Assembly: GCA_016710325.1 (NCBI GenBank)
Contig: JADJXK010000001.1
Span: 1,860,001 to 1,924,000, forward strand
DNA from: Candidatus Leptofilum proximum
GTDB lineage: Bacteria > Chloroflexota > Anaerolineae > Promineifilales > Promineifilaceae
Length of the DNA stretch: 64,000 nucleotides
Direction of reading: 5' to 3'
Part shown: in pieces, positions 34,421 to 41,728 of the stretch
Position numbering within the stretch: position 1 is the first letter of the stretch
Layout: the number at the start of each line of letters is the position of its first letter
Made by a program: the position numbers and the translations under genes
Notes under the pieces: generated by a model
Database searches by the model: none
Seen by the model: the letters and a program-made list of their open reading frames with translations, nothing else
What the model was told of the DNA's origin: nothing

Positions 34421-34732
34421 TTACCCGGCAATGAGCGCCACCAACGCCAAAATCAGCCCCACCAGGAAGACAATGCTGGCCGGGGCCAACGCACTGCTGC
34501 CAACGATGAGGACGCCCAGGTGCAAAATGGCAAAAAAGAGGGCGACAATAAAAAACGGCCGATACCCCGGCGCCGCCAGATGCGTCGGCGCTTCTTCACC
34601 GCTGGCGTAAGTGCTCACCTTCTCAGCCGACTGTTCGCCGCGATAGGCCCACATCCGGCCCAGGCCGCTCAGCACAGCCGCCAGCACCAGGTAAATCAAA
34701 AAAGCGATAGGGGGAGTGAGTATGATTTCCAT
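34421..34732 (-). CDS. NuoA-like membrane subunit
   Basis: 103 residues, three helices. The loop after helix 1 has EKVSTYASGEEAP in place of the YECGxxP loop of NuoA, and then PFFIVALFFAILHLGVL. NuoA-like subunits are known in complex I and F420H2 dehydrogenase but are unusual in hydrogenases. Family assignment is by pattern only. Confidence 0.75.
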   Translation of the reverse strand: MEIILTPPIAFLIYLVLAAVLSGLGRMWAYRGEQSAEKVSTYASGEEAPTHLAAPGYRPFFIVALFFAILHLGVLIVGSSALAPASIVFLVGLILALVALIAG

Positions 34733-34751
34733 ATGCTTTGTTCCTTAAAAA

Positions 34752-34814
34752 TGGAGACCAGAGATTGGAGACTAGAGATTTTTGCAATCTCTAATCTCCA
34801 GTCTCCAATCTCCC
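34752..34814. repeat. GAGATTGGAGATT-family hairpin, copy 2
   Basis: TGGAGACCAGAGATTGGAGA, TTTTTGC loop, and the inverse AATCTCTAATCTCCAGTCTC. It fills the gap between the NuoN/NuoM-like and NuoA-like genes. Confidence 0.75.
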
Positions 34815-34819
34815 CATTT

Positions 34820-36334
34820 TCATCCGCCAAGCGCGGCCATAACGGCCGTTGCCGCCAGTTCCGTGAAATTGCTAACCAGATTGGGCCAGATGCCCAGCAC
34901 CACCACCGCTGCCGCCAGCAAAACTAGGGGCAGGTTAATGGTGGCCGGTAACGGCCGTCCACCCTCCACCGCCAGCGACGGGGTTTGCCGGTAAATCATG
35001 TTCACTAGGGGAGCGTAGTAGGCCAGCGAGAAAACAGAGTTGAGAGCGGCGAAGAGGATAACGGCCGTAATCAACCCGTCATCAGCCGCCACGCCCGCCA
35101 CAAAAATCTGCCACTTGGACATGAAGCCAGCCAACGGTGGCAGCCCCGCCAGCCCCAAAATCGCCAGGCTGAAGGCCAGGGCCGCCAGCGGATAGCGCCG
35201 CGACGCTCCGGCCAGGTCGGCAATCGTCAGGCCGTGGTCGCCAGAATCCTTTTGCTGGCTGGTGAAGGCGTACAGCAGCGCCCCGGCGGCAAGAAAGGCC
35301 AGGCCCTTCATCAGGCCGTGGTTCAGCAGGTGGAAAAAGCTGCCCTGCGCCCCGGCCGATTGGCCCGCGTAGAGGGCGATGCCCAGCCCCACCAGCATGT
35401 AGCCGATGTGTGTCAGGCTGGAGTAGGCCAGCAGCCGCTTTACCTGCTGCTGCCGCAGCGCCAGCAGGTTGCCAACGACCATATTCAGCAGACCAAAAGC
35501 CATCAACAGCTCTCCCCAGGTGGTAGGGACTGTGCCTAGCAGGCTCAACGCCCGCAGCAGGGCGACCAGCCCGGCCTCAATCACCACGCCGGAAAGCATG
35601 GCGCTAATGCCGCTGGGCGCCTGGCTGTGCGCGTCGGGCAGCCAGGTGTGCAGCGGTACGAGGGCCACCTTCACGCCAAAGCCGATGGTAAATAGTCCAC
35701 CCGCGGCCAGCAGCACTGGCAGGTTGGCAGAAGCAGTGGCCTGTGCCAGCGCATCGAAGCGCAGCTGGCCGGTTGTGCCAAAGACCAGGGCAATGCCCAA
35801 CAGCACCAGGACGGAACCGAGGCTGCTTTGCACCAGGTATTTCATGCTGGCTTCGAGGGTAGACGGCCGTTCCCGATAAAACGCCACCAACAGGTACGAC
35901 GAAATTGCCATGCCCTCAAACCAGAGCCACAGGTTAAACAGGTCGTAGGCGCCGCCCAGGCCAATCATCATGCCGACCATGGCCACGAGCATGGCGTAAT
36001 ATTTCGATTCGCCTGGCTCACCCGCCATGCTCTCGCTGGAGAAAAACACGACCAGCGTACCCAGCAGCAGGGCCAACCCAGCCAGCAGCACGCTGAGGCC
36101 GTCAAAACGGAGGGTGATCAGCCCCACGGTAAACTCGCAGGGACAAACGAAGATGTTTTCGCGAGCGGTTTGCACAAAGGGCAGCCACATTAGCAGCAGG
36201 GCAAACAAGGCCAGCCAGCGAGACAGGGAAAGCTGCCGCCCGCTTTGCAGGTTGGCCAGGCGCCCGCCCAGGTAGATGATCGGCGTAGCGATCAGCGGAA
36301 TGAGAATTAACGAGGTGGGTGAGAAGATGTCCAT
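34820..36334 (-). CDS. Antiporter-like membrane subunit (NuoN/NuoM/MrpD-like)
   Basis: 504 residues, about fourteen helices. The proton-translocation features include WLWFEGMAISSYLLVAF (glutamate helix), PLHTWLPDAHSQAPSGISA (broken helix, His and Pro) and VKRLLAYSSLTHIGYMLVGLG (Lys). It is one of two Mrp/Nuo-type pump modules in the operon. Its ATG is one base from the stop of the NuoL-like gene. Confidence 0.93.
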   Translation of the reverse strand: MDIFSPTSLILIPLIATPIIYLGGRLANLQSGRQLSLSRWLALFALLLMWLPFVQTARENIFVCPCEFTVGLITLRFDGLSVLLAGLALLLGTLVVFFSSESMAGEPGESKYYAMLVAMVGMMIGLGGAYDLFNLWLWFEGMAISSYLLVAFYRERPSTLEASMKYLVQSSLGSVLVLLGIALVFGTTGQLRFDALAQATASANLPVLLAAGGLFTIGFGVKVALVPLHTWLPDAHSQAPSGISAMLSGVVIEAGLVALLRALSLLGTVPTTWGELLMAFGLLNMVVGNLLALRQQQVKRLLAYSSLTHIGYMLVGLGIALYAGQSAGAQGSFFHLLNHGLMKGLAFLAAGALLYAFTSQQKDSGDHGLTIADLAGASRRYPLAALAFSLAILGLAGLPPLAGFMSKWQIFVAGVAADDGLITAVILFAALNSVFSLAYYAPLVNMIYRQTPSLAVEGGRPLPATINLPLVLLAAAVVVLGIWPNLVSNFTELAATAVMAALGG

Positions 36335-36335
36335 A

Positions 36336-38081
36336 TCAGGCGCTCCCCCATAAAATGAGCAGAACCAGCAGCAGCCCGGCGAGGATGCCCACGACGTTCC
36401 AGTTTAGCTGCCCGGTTTGCGTTTTTTGCAGCAGGGCGCCGGCCCGCTGCGCCCCAACGGTGAGGCTGTGGTTAATAAATTCGAAGCCAAAGCTGTTAAC
36501 GGCCGTATTCTCCAGCCACTTCAACTGCGCCAAAACTCCGCGCCAACGTTCCCGCTGCCACCAGGCGGCAATGCCCAGCAGCACAACGGCCAGGGCAACG
36601 GCCGTTCCCCACGCCAGCACTTCGGTGATCATTTCGCCAAGGGTGTGGGCGTGCAGCTCGTGGAAGGGCAGGGTAACATGCAGCGTCTCGCTCAGAGCTC
36701 CGGCCAGCAGCCAGGAAGTGAGCGTGCCCGCTGCCAGCAAAACCAGTGGAATGGTCATGGCGTGCGACAGCGGATGCAGGTGGTGTTCCTGCCGCGCCTC
36801 GCCCCAGAAAACAAGCCAGGTCATGCGGCTGGTGTAAACGGCCGTTAAACCCGCCCCCAACAGCAGGCCCGCATATGCCCACCACATTTCAGATTTCAAA
36901 CCAGCTTCTAGAATTAATTCTTTGCTCCAAAAGCCGTTCACCGGCGGCAGCCCGGCCAGCGCCAGTGCGCCGACCACAAAAACGTTGCGCAGCAAAGGCA
37001 TTTTGGTGCCCAGGCCGCCCATCTGCCGCATGTCGCGGGTGCCCAGCGTGTGGATAATGGCCCCGGCGGCCAGGAAGAGCATCGCCTTAAACAGGGCGTG
37101 GCTCAGCAGGTGGAACTGGCTGGCAAAGATGCCACCCAACCCCACGGCCGTTACCATGTACCCCAGCTGGCTGATCGTTGAGTAGGCCAACACCCGCTTC
37201 AAATCGTACGTGGTCAGGGCCATGATGCCGGTGAGCAGTACTGAGAGCAGACCGACGATGACAACGGCCGTGCGCCAGCCTGCTACCTCGGCAAAGGCCG
37301 GATATAGCCGCGCCAGCAGGTAAACACCCGCGTTCACCATCGTGGCGGCATGGATGAGGGCGCTCACCGGAGTAGGTGCTTCCATCGCGTCCGGCAGCCA
37401 GGTGTGGAAGGGCATTTGGGCTGATTTGGCGGCCGCGGCGGCCAGGGTGCTAAAGGCAAGCAGGGTGAGAACGGCCGTTGGTAAAGTGCCGGCCTCTGCC
37501 AAAAAGTGATCAATCTGATAGCTGCCCAGCTGAGCCTGAGCCACCAACGCCAGCAGCAGCAAACCCACGCCGCCGAGCTGGGTGATGATCAGCGCCTTGA
37601 TGCCACCCTTCACTGCCGCGGGATTGTCGTTGTCGAAGGCGATGAGGGCATAGGAGCACAGCGCCGTGATCTCCCAGAAGATAAACAGCAGCAGCAGGCT
37701 GCCGGTGAGCACCAGCCCGGCCATCGCGCCGATAAACAACAGCACCAGCACGTAGTAACGCCGCAGTTGAGCGTGCCCCTGCATGTAAGAGACGGAAAAA
37801 ATCACCGCCAAACTGCCGATGACCGTGGCCACGGCGGCCAGCAGCGTGCCCAGGCCATCGGGCACAAAGGTGAGTTCGCCCAGGAGGCCGTGGGTGTTGA
37901 GCTGGATAACGGCCGTTGCTTCCGCCAGCGGCAGCAAGACGAGCGCGGCAACCCCGGCGGCGACGGCAAAGGTGACCGCCAGACCGTGCTGCAAAGACGG
38001 CCGTTTTTCACCCACCAGCCATACCAGCAGCGCCCCCAGCCAGGGCAGTCCTATCGTGAGAAGAATGAGATTCGGAGTCAT
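36336..38081 (-). CDS. Antiporter-like membrane subunit (NuoL/MrpA-like)
   Basis: 581 residues from ATG 38081 with AAAGG upstream. LFIFWEITALCSYALIAF, MPFHTWLPDAMEAPTPVSALIHAATMVNAGVYL and LKRVLAYSTISQLGYM are the family landmarks, with Glu, His and Lys on the proton path. The C-terminal 100 residues may form a lateral amphipathic helix and final TM as in NuoL. Length agrees with NuoL/HyfB. It is followed after one base by the second pump gene. Confidence 0.94.
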   Translation of the reverse strand: MTPNLILLTIGLPWLGALLVWLVGEKRPSLQHGLAVTFAVAAGVAALVLLPLAEATAVIQLNTHGLLGELTFVPDGLGTLLAAVATVIGSLAVIFSVSYMQGHAQLRRYYVLVLLFIGAMAGLVLTGSLLLLFIFWEITALCSYALIAFDNDNPAAVKGGIKALIITQLGGVGLLLLALVAQAQLGSYQIDHFLAEAGTLPTAVLTLLAFSTLAAAAAKSAQMPFHTWLPDAMEAPTPVSALIHAATMVNAGVYLLARLYPAFAEVAGWRTAVVIVGLLSVLLTGIMALTTYDLKRVLAYSTISQLGYMVTAVGLGGIFASQFHLLSHALFKAMLFLAAGAIIHTLGTRDMRQMGGLGTKMPLLRNVFVVGALALAGLPPVNGFWSKELILEAGLKSEMWWAYAGLLLGAGLTAVYTSRMTWLVFWGEARQEHHLHPLSHAMTIPLVLLAAGTLTSWLLAGALSETLHVTLPFHELHAHTLGEMITEVLAWGTAVALAVVLLGIAAWWQRERWRGVLAQLKWLENTAVNSFGFEFINHSLTVGAQRAGALLQKTQTGQLNWNVVGILAGLLLVLLILWGSA

Positions 38082-38098
38082 AAAACGCAACCTTTAAT

Positions 38099-38190
38099 CT
38101 GCCGAAAAAAGGACACTGATGAACACAGATAAACACAGATTTTCTCTCGTCATTCTCAGTGAGCTCTGTGTTCTCTGTGGCTTTTTCGGT
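38099..38190. repeat. Composite intergenic hairpin of ACACAGA/TCTGTGT words
   Basis: GCCGAAAAAAGGACACTGATG ... AACACAGATAAACACAGA is partly inverse to TGTGTTCTCTGTGGCTTTTTCGG at 38167-38190. It occupies the gap between the NuoK-like and NuoL-like genes. Confidence 0.65.
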
Positions 38191-38194
38191 AAAG

Positions 38195-38503
38195 TTAACC
38201 TTTTAAGGAAGCCAGTTGCCGTAAGTCCAGCGTGCCGCAGCGCCGCTGCACCTGCACCGCCAGGGCCAGGCCAATCACCGCCACCACTGTGTCGGCCACG
38301 ATGACGGTGGCGGCCAGGCTTTGTGACAGGTTGATCTGCCCATTGACCTTACCGGCAAGAACCAGGGCGAGAACGGCCGTTTTCACCAACAGCTGCAAAA
38401 CCAACACAATCTTGATCAGATTGCGCGTCACCAGCAGGCCGTAGAGGCTCACGCCCAGCAGTCCCAAAATAGCAAACAGAGCAATTTTAATGGGCAACAA
38501 CAT
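38195..38503 (-). CDS. NuoK/MrpC-like membrane subunit
   Basis: 102 residues with three helices. LGVSLYGLLVTRNLIKIVLVLQLL and a VIVADTVVAVIGLAL segment match NuoK/MnhC, with the helix-3 acidic residue in VIVADT. It overlaps the upstream gene by 17 bases and completes the small-subunit pair with the MbhD-like protein. Confidence 0.88.
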   Translation of the reverse strand: MLLPIKIALFAILGLLGVSLYGLLVTRNLIKIVLVLQLLVKTAVLALVLAGKVNGQINLSQSLAATVIVADTVVAVIGLALAVQVQRRCGTLDLRQLASLKG

Positions 38504-39041
38504 CGGCTACCTCCTCCAGGACAGGCTGTGTATTGGCCTCAGGTTTGGTCGGCGCTGGCTTTTTCACTGGCACCAACTCTTCCGTGAGCAGGCCAAGCAT
38601 GCCCAGTACCCCGGCAAAAATCAGGGCTATTTGTAGCCAGACGTCCACAGCGCGCTGCTGCCACATCACCTCGGAAAATCCAGCTTCCGCAGCAGCCGGC
38701 AGGGGCTCCTGCGCGGGCAGTAAAAACAGTCCCAGCAGAATGAGTACAAACAGCACGATGCTCCAGGCCAACGGCCGTGGAATGATGGTGGGTAAATCTT
38801 CGGTGAGTTCGCCAGCAACGCTAATAGCAAAAACAAAAAGGACCGTCACCAAACCCGCGCCAACGCTGAGTTCAATAACGGCCACCTCGGGGGCGCCAAG
38901 CAGGAAGAGCATCACGGCCAATTGCAGGCTGACGGCCGCGAGCCACAGCGCCGCTGCAATCAGGCGGGAAGCGCGAATGGCTTGCAAAGCACCCACAACC
39001 ATGCCAACGGCCAGAATGCCGTAAACAATAGATTGAAGCAT
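38487..39041 (-). CDS. NuoJ/MbhD-like (DUF4040) membrane subunit, first gene of the hydrogenase operon
   Basis: 184 residues with five or six helices. GAPEVAVIELSVGAGLVTVLFVFAI is the DUF4040/MbhD motif; a NuoJ-like position in the complex is expected. AGGAG lies upstream of ATG 39041. The promoter of the operon must lie between 39042 and about 39250, though no clean consensus is seen. The order onward is K, L, N/M, A, B, CD, H, I, protease. Confidence 0.85.
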   Translation of the reverse strand: MLQSIVYGILAVGMVVGALQAIRASRLIAAALWLAAVSLQLAVMLFLLGAPEVAVIELSVGAGLVTVLFVFAISVAGELTEDLPTIIPRPLAWSIVLFVLILLGLFLLPAQEPLPAAAEAGFSEVMWQQRAVDVWLQIALIFAGVLGMLGLLTEELVPVKKPAPTKPEANTQPVLEEVADVVAH

Positions 39042-39285
39042 AAGTGATGGCTCCTAAAGTGGATAAACAGTCGGATACATTCACTGCAGAATACAAGCGG
39101 GGATGTCTAAGCGACTGCCTGGTAAGGTATGGATAGAAACAAATGGAATAACCATTCTTAATTCGGACTATATGTCTTCTCCTGGATGGGGGAAAGTGAT
39201 AAATTTCACAAATGAAGTTGAAGAAGATCACTTGATGCAAAAGAGGCACTTTTTTGCCAATTGCTAACGACCTGGCGCCAAATTT

Positions 39286-39293
39286 GCTATGAT
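39286..39293 (+). promoter_or_regulatory. Extended -10 promoter candidate
   Basis: TGCTATGAT at 39285-39293 is an extended -10 element. Transcription would begin near 39300, 40 bases before ATG 39340. The 298-base region 39042-39339 between divergent genes holds this and presumably the hydrogenase promoter; no ORF of note is present. Confidence 0.5.
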
Positions 39294-39339
39294 TGGAGAC
39301 GCTGTACGATTCAGTTTTAGTTCACAATTACTTGAAGTT

Positions 39340-40200
39340 ATGCTCAATCCTTACCCTGCACTACCCCGATTTGAGTTGGACGCCCTGGGTATTCACACCA
39401 GTTACTATGAAGTTGGGAGGCCAAACGGCCGTCCCATCCTGCTGCTGCACGGTATGTCCACCTCCGCCGACAACTTCCGCGAGACCATGCACGAGCTGGC
39501 GGATGAACATTGGCTGATAGCGCCAGACATTCCCGGTTTTGGCTACACTGCTTCAACAATGCCGTTCAACTTTTCGCACCTGGTGGAGTGGTTGGCAGCG
39601 TTCTGCGAGGCGCGGCTCCGGCTGGAAGCGCGGCCCCTGCCGCCGGTGGCGCTGCTGGGGCACTCGTTTGGCGGTACGCTGGCCGTCTCTTTCGCGGTGG
39701 ATTACCCGGAGCAGGTGGAAAAGATGCTGCTGCTGGCGCCCGCGGTGCTGTCTTCGGCCAACTACCCGGAGTTTGTGAAGCGGATTGGCGTGGGGCTGGG
39801 GTTGATTGACCTGGGCTCGGCCGTTTCGCAGTCAAAATTGTGGGTGCGGCGGCAGATCAAGACACCGTTTTACAATCCGGACCTGATGCACGACTCGGTG
39901 TGGGACCGGCGGCTGGCGGACTATGAACTGGCGCGGCAGTCGGCCGATGTGCTGAAGGCGTCGGCGTTTCATGATTTACGGCCGTATTTGGCCCAAATCA
40001 ATCACGAAGTCTGCCTGGTGTGGGGCGAAAATGATGCTGTCGTGCCGCCCAGCGACGCGCAGCAGCTGGCGGCCCATTTGCCCAACACCCAAATCCACCT
40101 GCTGCCCGAATGTGGCCATGCGCCGATGCTGGAAAAGCAGCGTGAGTTTCAGGCGATTGCCAGACGGTTTTTATCACATCACCACCGGGAGTTTCCATGA
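39340..40200 (+). CDS. Alpha/beta hydrolase
   Basis: 286 residues from ATG 39340. LLLHGMSTSADNF (oxyanion), LLGHSFGGTLAVSFA (Ser), VWGENDAVVP (Asp), and PECGHAPMLEKQREF (His) form a full triad, with a helical lid in the middle. It belongs to the large MhpC-like group; epoxide or ester substrates are open. An in-frame ATG at 39289 lies inside the -10 box and cannot be the start. Its stop overlaps the next ATG (ATGA), so it is coupled to the LOG gene. Confidence 0.88.
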   Translation: MLNPYPALPRFELDALGIHTSYYEVGRPNGRPILLLHGMSTSADNFRETMHELADEHWLIAPDIPGFGYTASTMPFNFSHLVEWLAAFCEARLRLEARPLPPVALLGHSFGGTLAVSFAVDYPEQVEKMLLLAPAVLSSANYPEFVKRIGVGLGLIDLGSAVSQSKLWVRRQIKTPFYNPDLMHDSVWDRRLADYELARQSADVLKASAFHDLRPYLAQINHEVCLVWGENDAVVPPSDAQQLAAHLPNTQIHLLPECGHAPMLEKQREFQAIARRFLSHHHREFP

Positions 40201-40742
40201 AAACACGTACCATTTCCGTTTTTGGCAGTTCTGCGCCGCAGCCGGGGAGCGGGCCATTTGCAGAGGCGCAGCAGGTGGGCCGACGGCTGGCGGAAGCTGG
40301 TTTTGCCGTGGCTACAGGCGGCTATTCCGGCACGATGACGGCCGTTTCCCAGGGCGCGTGTGAGGCAGGCGGGCATGTGATTGGGGTGACGTGTGACCAG
40401 ATTGAGCGGTTTCGGCCGTTGGGTCCAAATCGCTGGGTAAAGGAAGAGATTCGCTACCCGACTTTGCGCGACCGGCTGCTGCACCTGGTGACCAAAAGCG
40501 ACGGCATGATTGTGCTGCCCGGTGGCATCGGCACACTGTCTGAGATGGCACTGGCGTGGAGCTTTTTGCAGGTGGGCGAAGTGCCGACGCAGCCGCTGGT
40601 GCTGCTGGGGCCACTGTGGCGGCAAACGGTTCAGGCGTTTTACGCGCCCGAGTACGTGCGCGAAAAAGATATGGCGCTGCTGTTGTTTGCGGATGATGCG
40701 GCAACGGCCGTAAACCACATCGTAAACTATTTTGGGAAATAG
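40197..40742 (+). CDS. LOG-family protein (lysine decarboxylase-like fold)
   Basis: 181 residues. SVFGSSAPQPGSGPF near the start, a GGYSGTMTAVSQGA loop and LPGGIGTLSEMALAWSFLQ (PGGxGTxxE) are the signature. LOG proteins hydrolyse nucleotide 5'-monophosphates at the N-glycosidic bond. It is coupled to the hydrolase gene by ATGA and followed by a family A repeat, then IPK. In this group the TIGR00725-like branch with unclear role is an alternative. Confidence 0.88.
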   Translation: MKTRTISVFGSSAPQPGSGPFAEAQQVGRRLAEAGFAVATGGYSGTMTAVSQGACEAGGHVIGVTCDQIERFRPLGPNRWVKEEIRYPTLRDRLLHLVTKSDGMIVLPGGIGTLSEMALAWSFLQVGEVPTQPLVLLGPLWRQTVQAFYAPEYVREKDMALLLFADDAATAVNHIVNYFGK

Positions 40743-40812
40743 GAGGATGTGATTAGAGATTGGAGATTGGAGATTGTGGCATTGAATCTCCAATCTCCAA
40801 TCTCTGATCTCC
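40743..40812. repeat. GAGATTGGAGATT-family hairpin, copy 3
   Basis: GATTAGAGATTGGAGATTGG at 40751 is followed by a GTGGCATTG loop and AATCTCCAATCTCCAATCTC. It fills the gap before IPK; if translated it would add a spurious N-terminal extension there. Confidence 0.8.
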
Positions 40813-40817
40813 TAAAA

Positions 40818-41612
40818 ATGGAAACGATTTTTTTGAAGCTCGGCGGATCGCTGATTACGGACAAGACGCAGGTAGAAACGGTACGCGCAGACGTTTTGAC
40901 CCGCTTAGCGGCGGAAATTGCTCAGGCGCGGCGAGAGAATCCGGCGCTGCGGCTGGTGTTGGGGCACGGCAGCGGCTCGTTTGGGCACGTGGCCGGGGCC
41001 AAACACGGCACACGCCAGGGGGTGCAGGACGCCGCAGGCTGGCGCGGTTTCGCCGAGGTTAGCGATGCGGCGGCGCGGCTGAACCGGCTGGTGTTGGCGG
41101 CCCTGCTGGCAGCGGATGTTTCTGCGGTGAGTTTGTCGCCGTCAGCGTCGGTGGGGTGTGTGGACGGCCGTATCCAAACGATTGCCAGCCAGCCGGTGCT
41201 GGCGGCGCTGGACGCGGGCATCGTGCCGGTGGTGTATGGGGACGTGGCCTTTGATGCGGTGCGGGGCGGTACGATTGTATCCACGGAAGAGGTGATGATG
41301 GCGCTGGCGGGGGAAATACGGCCGTTTTGGCTGCTGCTGGCGGGGGAGACAACTGGCGTTTACGACCAGTCAGGCCAGGTGATTCCGGCCATCAGCCGGG
41401 CCAATTATTTCGAAATAGAAGCGGCGCTGGGCGGCTCGCGCGGCACGGACGTAACCGGCGGCATGGCCAGCAAGGTGCAGGGCATGTTGGCCCTGGTGGA
41501 TCACTTTCCGCAGCTTTCAATTCGTATTTTTTCGGGGCTGGAACCGGGCAACTTGGCGCAAACATTGCTTCACCCCTCGCAGGCAGAAGGGACTTTGCTT
41601 CATGCCGATTAG
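40818..41612 (+). CDS. Isopentenyl phosphate kinase
   Basis: 264 residues from ATG 40818. LKLGGSLITDK, LVLGHGSGSFGHV (with the IPK-specific His in GHGSGSFGH), GDVAFD and VTGGMASKVQGM place it in the amino-acid kinase superfamily, IPK branch. It converts isopentenyl phosphate to IPP with ATP in the alternative mevalonate pathway, first worked out in archaea and Roseiflexus. Its presence is a taxonomic pointer. Other mevalonate genes are not in the window. No ribosome site is seen, as the leader is the repeat. Confidence 0.92.
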   Translation: METIFLKLGGSLITDKTQVETVRADVLTRLAAEIAQARRENPALRLVLGHGSGSFGHVAGAKHGTRQGVQDAAGWRGFAEVSDAAARLNRLVLAALLAADVSAVSLSPSASVGCVDGRIQTIASQPVLAALDAGIVPVVYGDVAFDAVRGGTIVSTEEVMMALAGEIRPFWLLLAGETTGVYDQSGQVIPAISRANYFEIEAALGGSRGTDVTGGMASKVQGMLALVDHFPQLSIRIFSGLEPGNLAQTLLHPSQAEGTLLHAD

Positions 41613-41728
41613 CGTTGGGTGAGGCAGGACGCGCTAAGAAAGCGCGGCTACAGGATGCCGTTCGCATCTGAGGATGCTCACTCCTCAGGAATATTCTCTA
41701 AATTCTCTGTGCTCTCGGTGGCAAAAAA

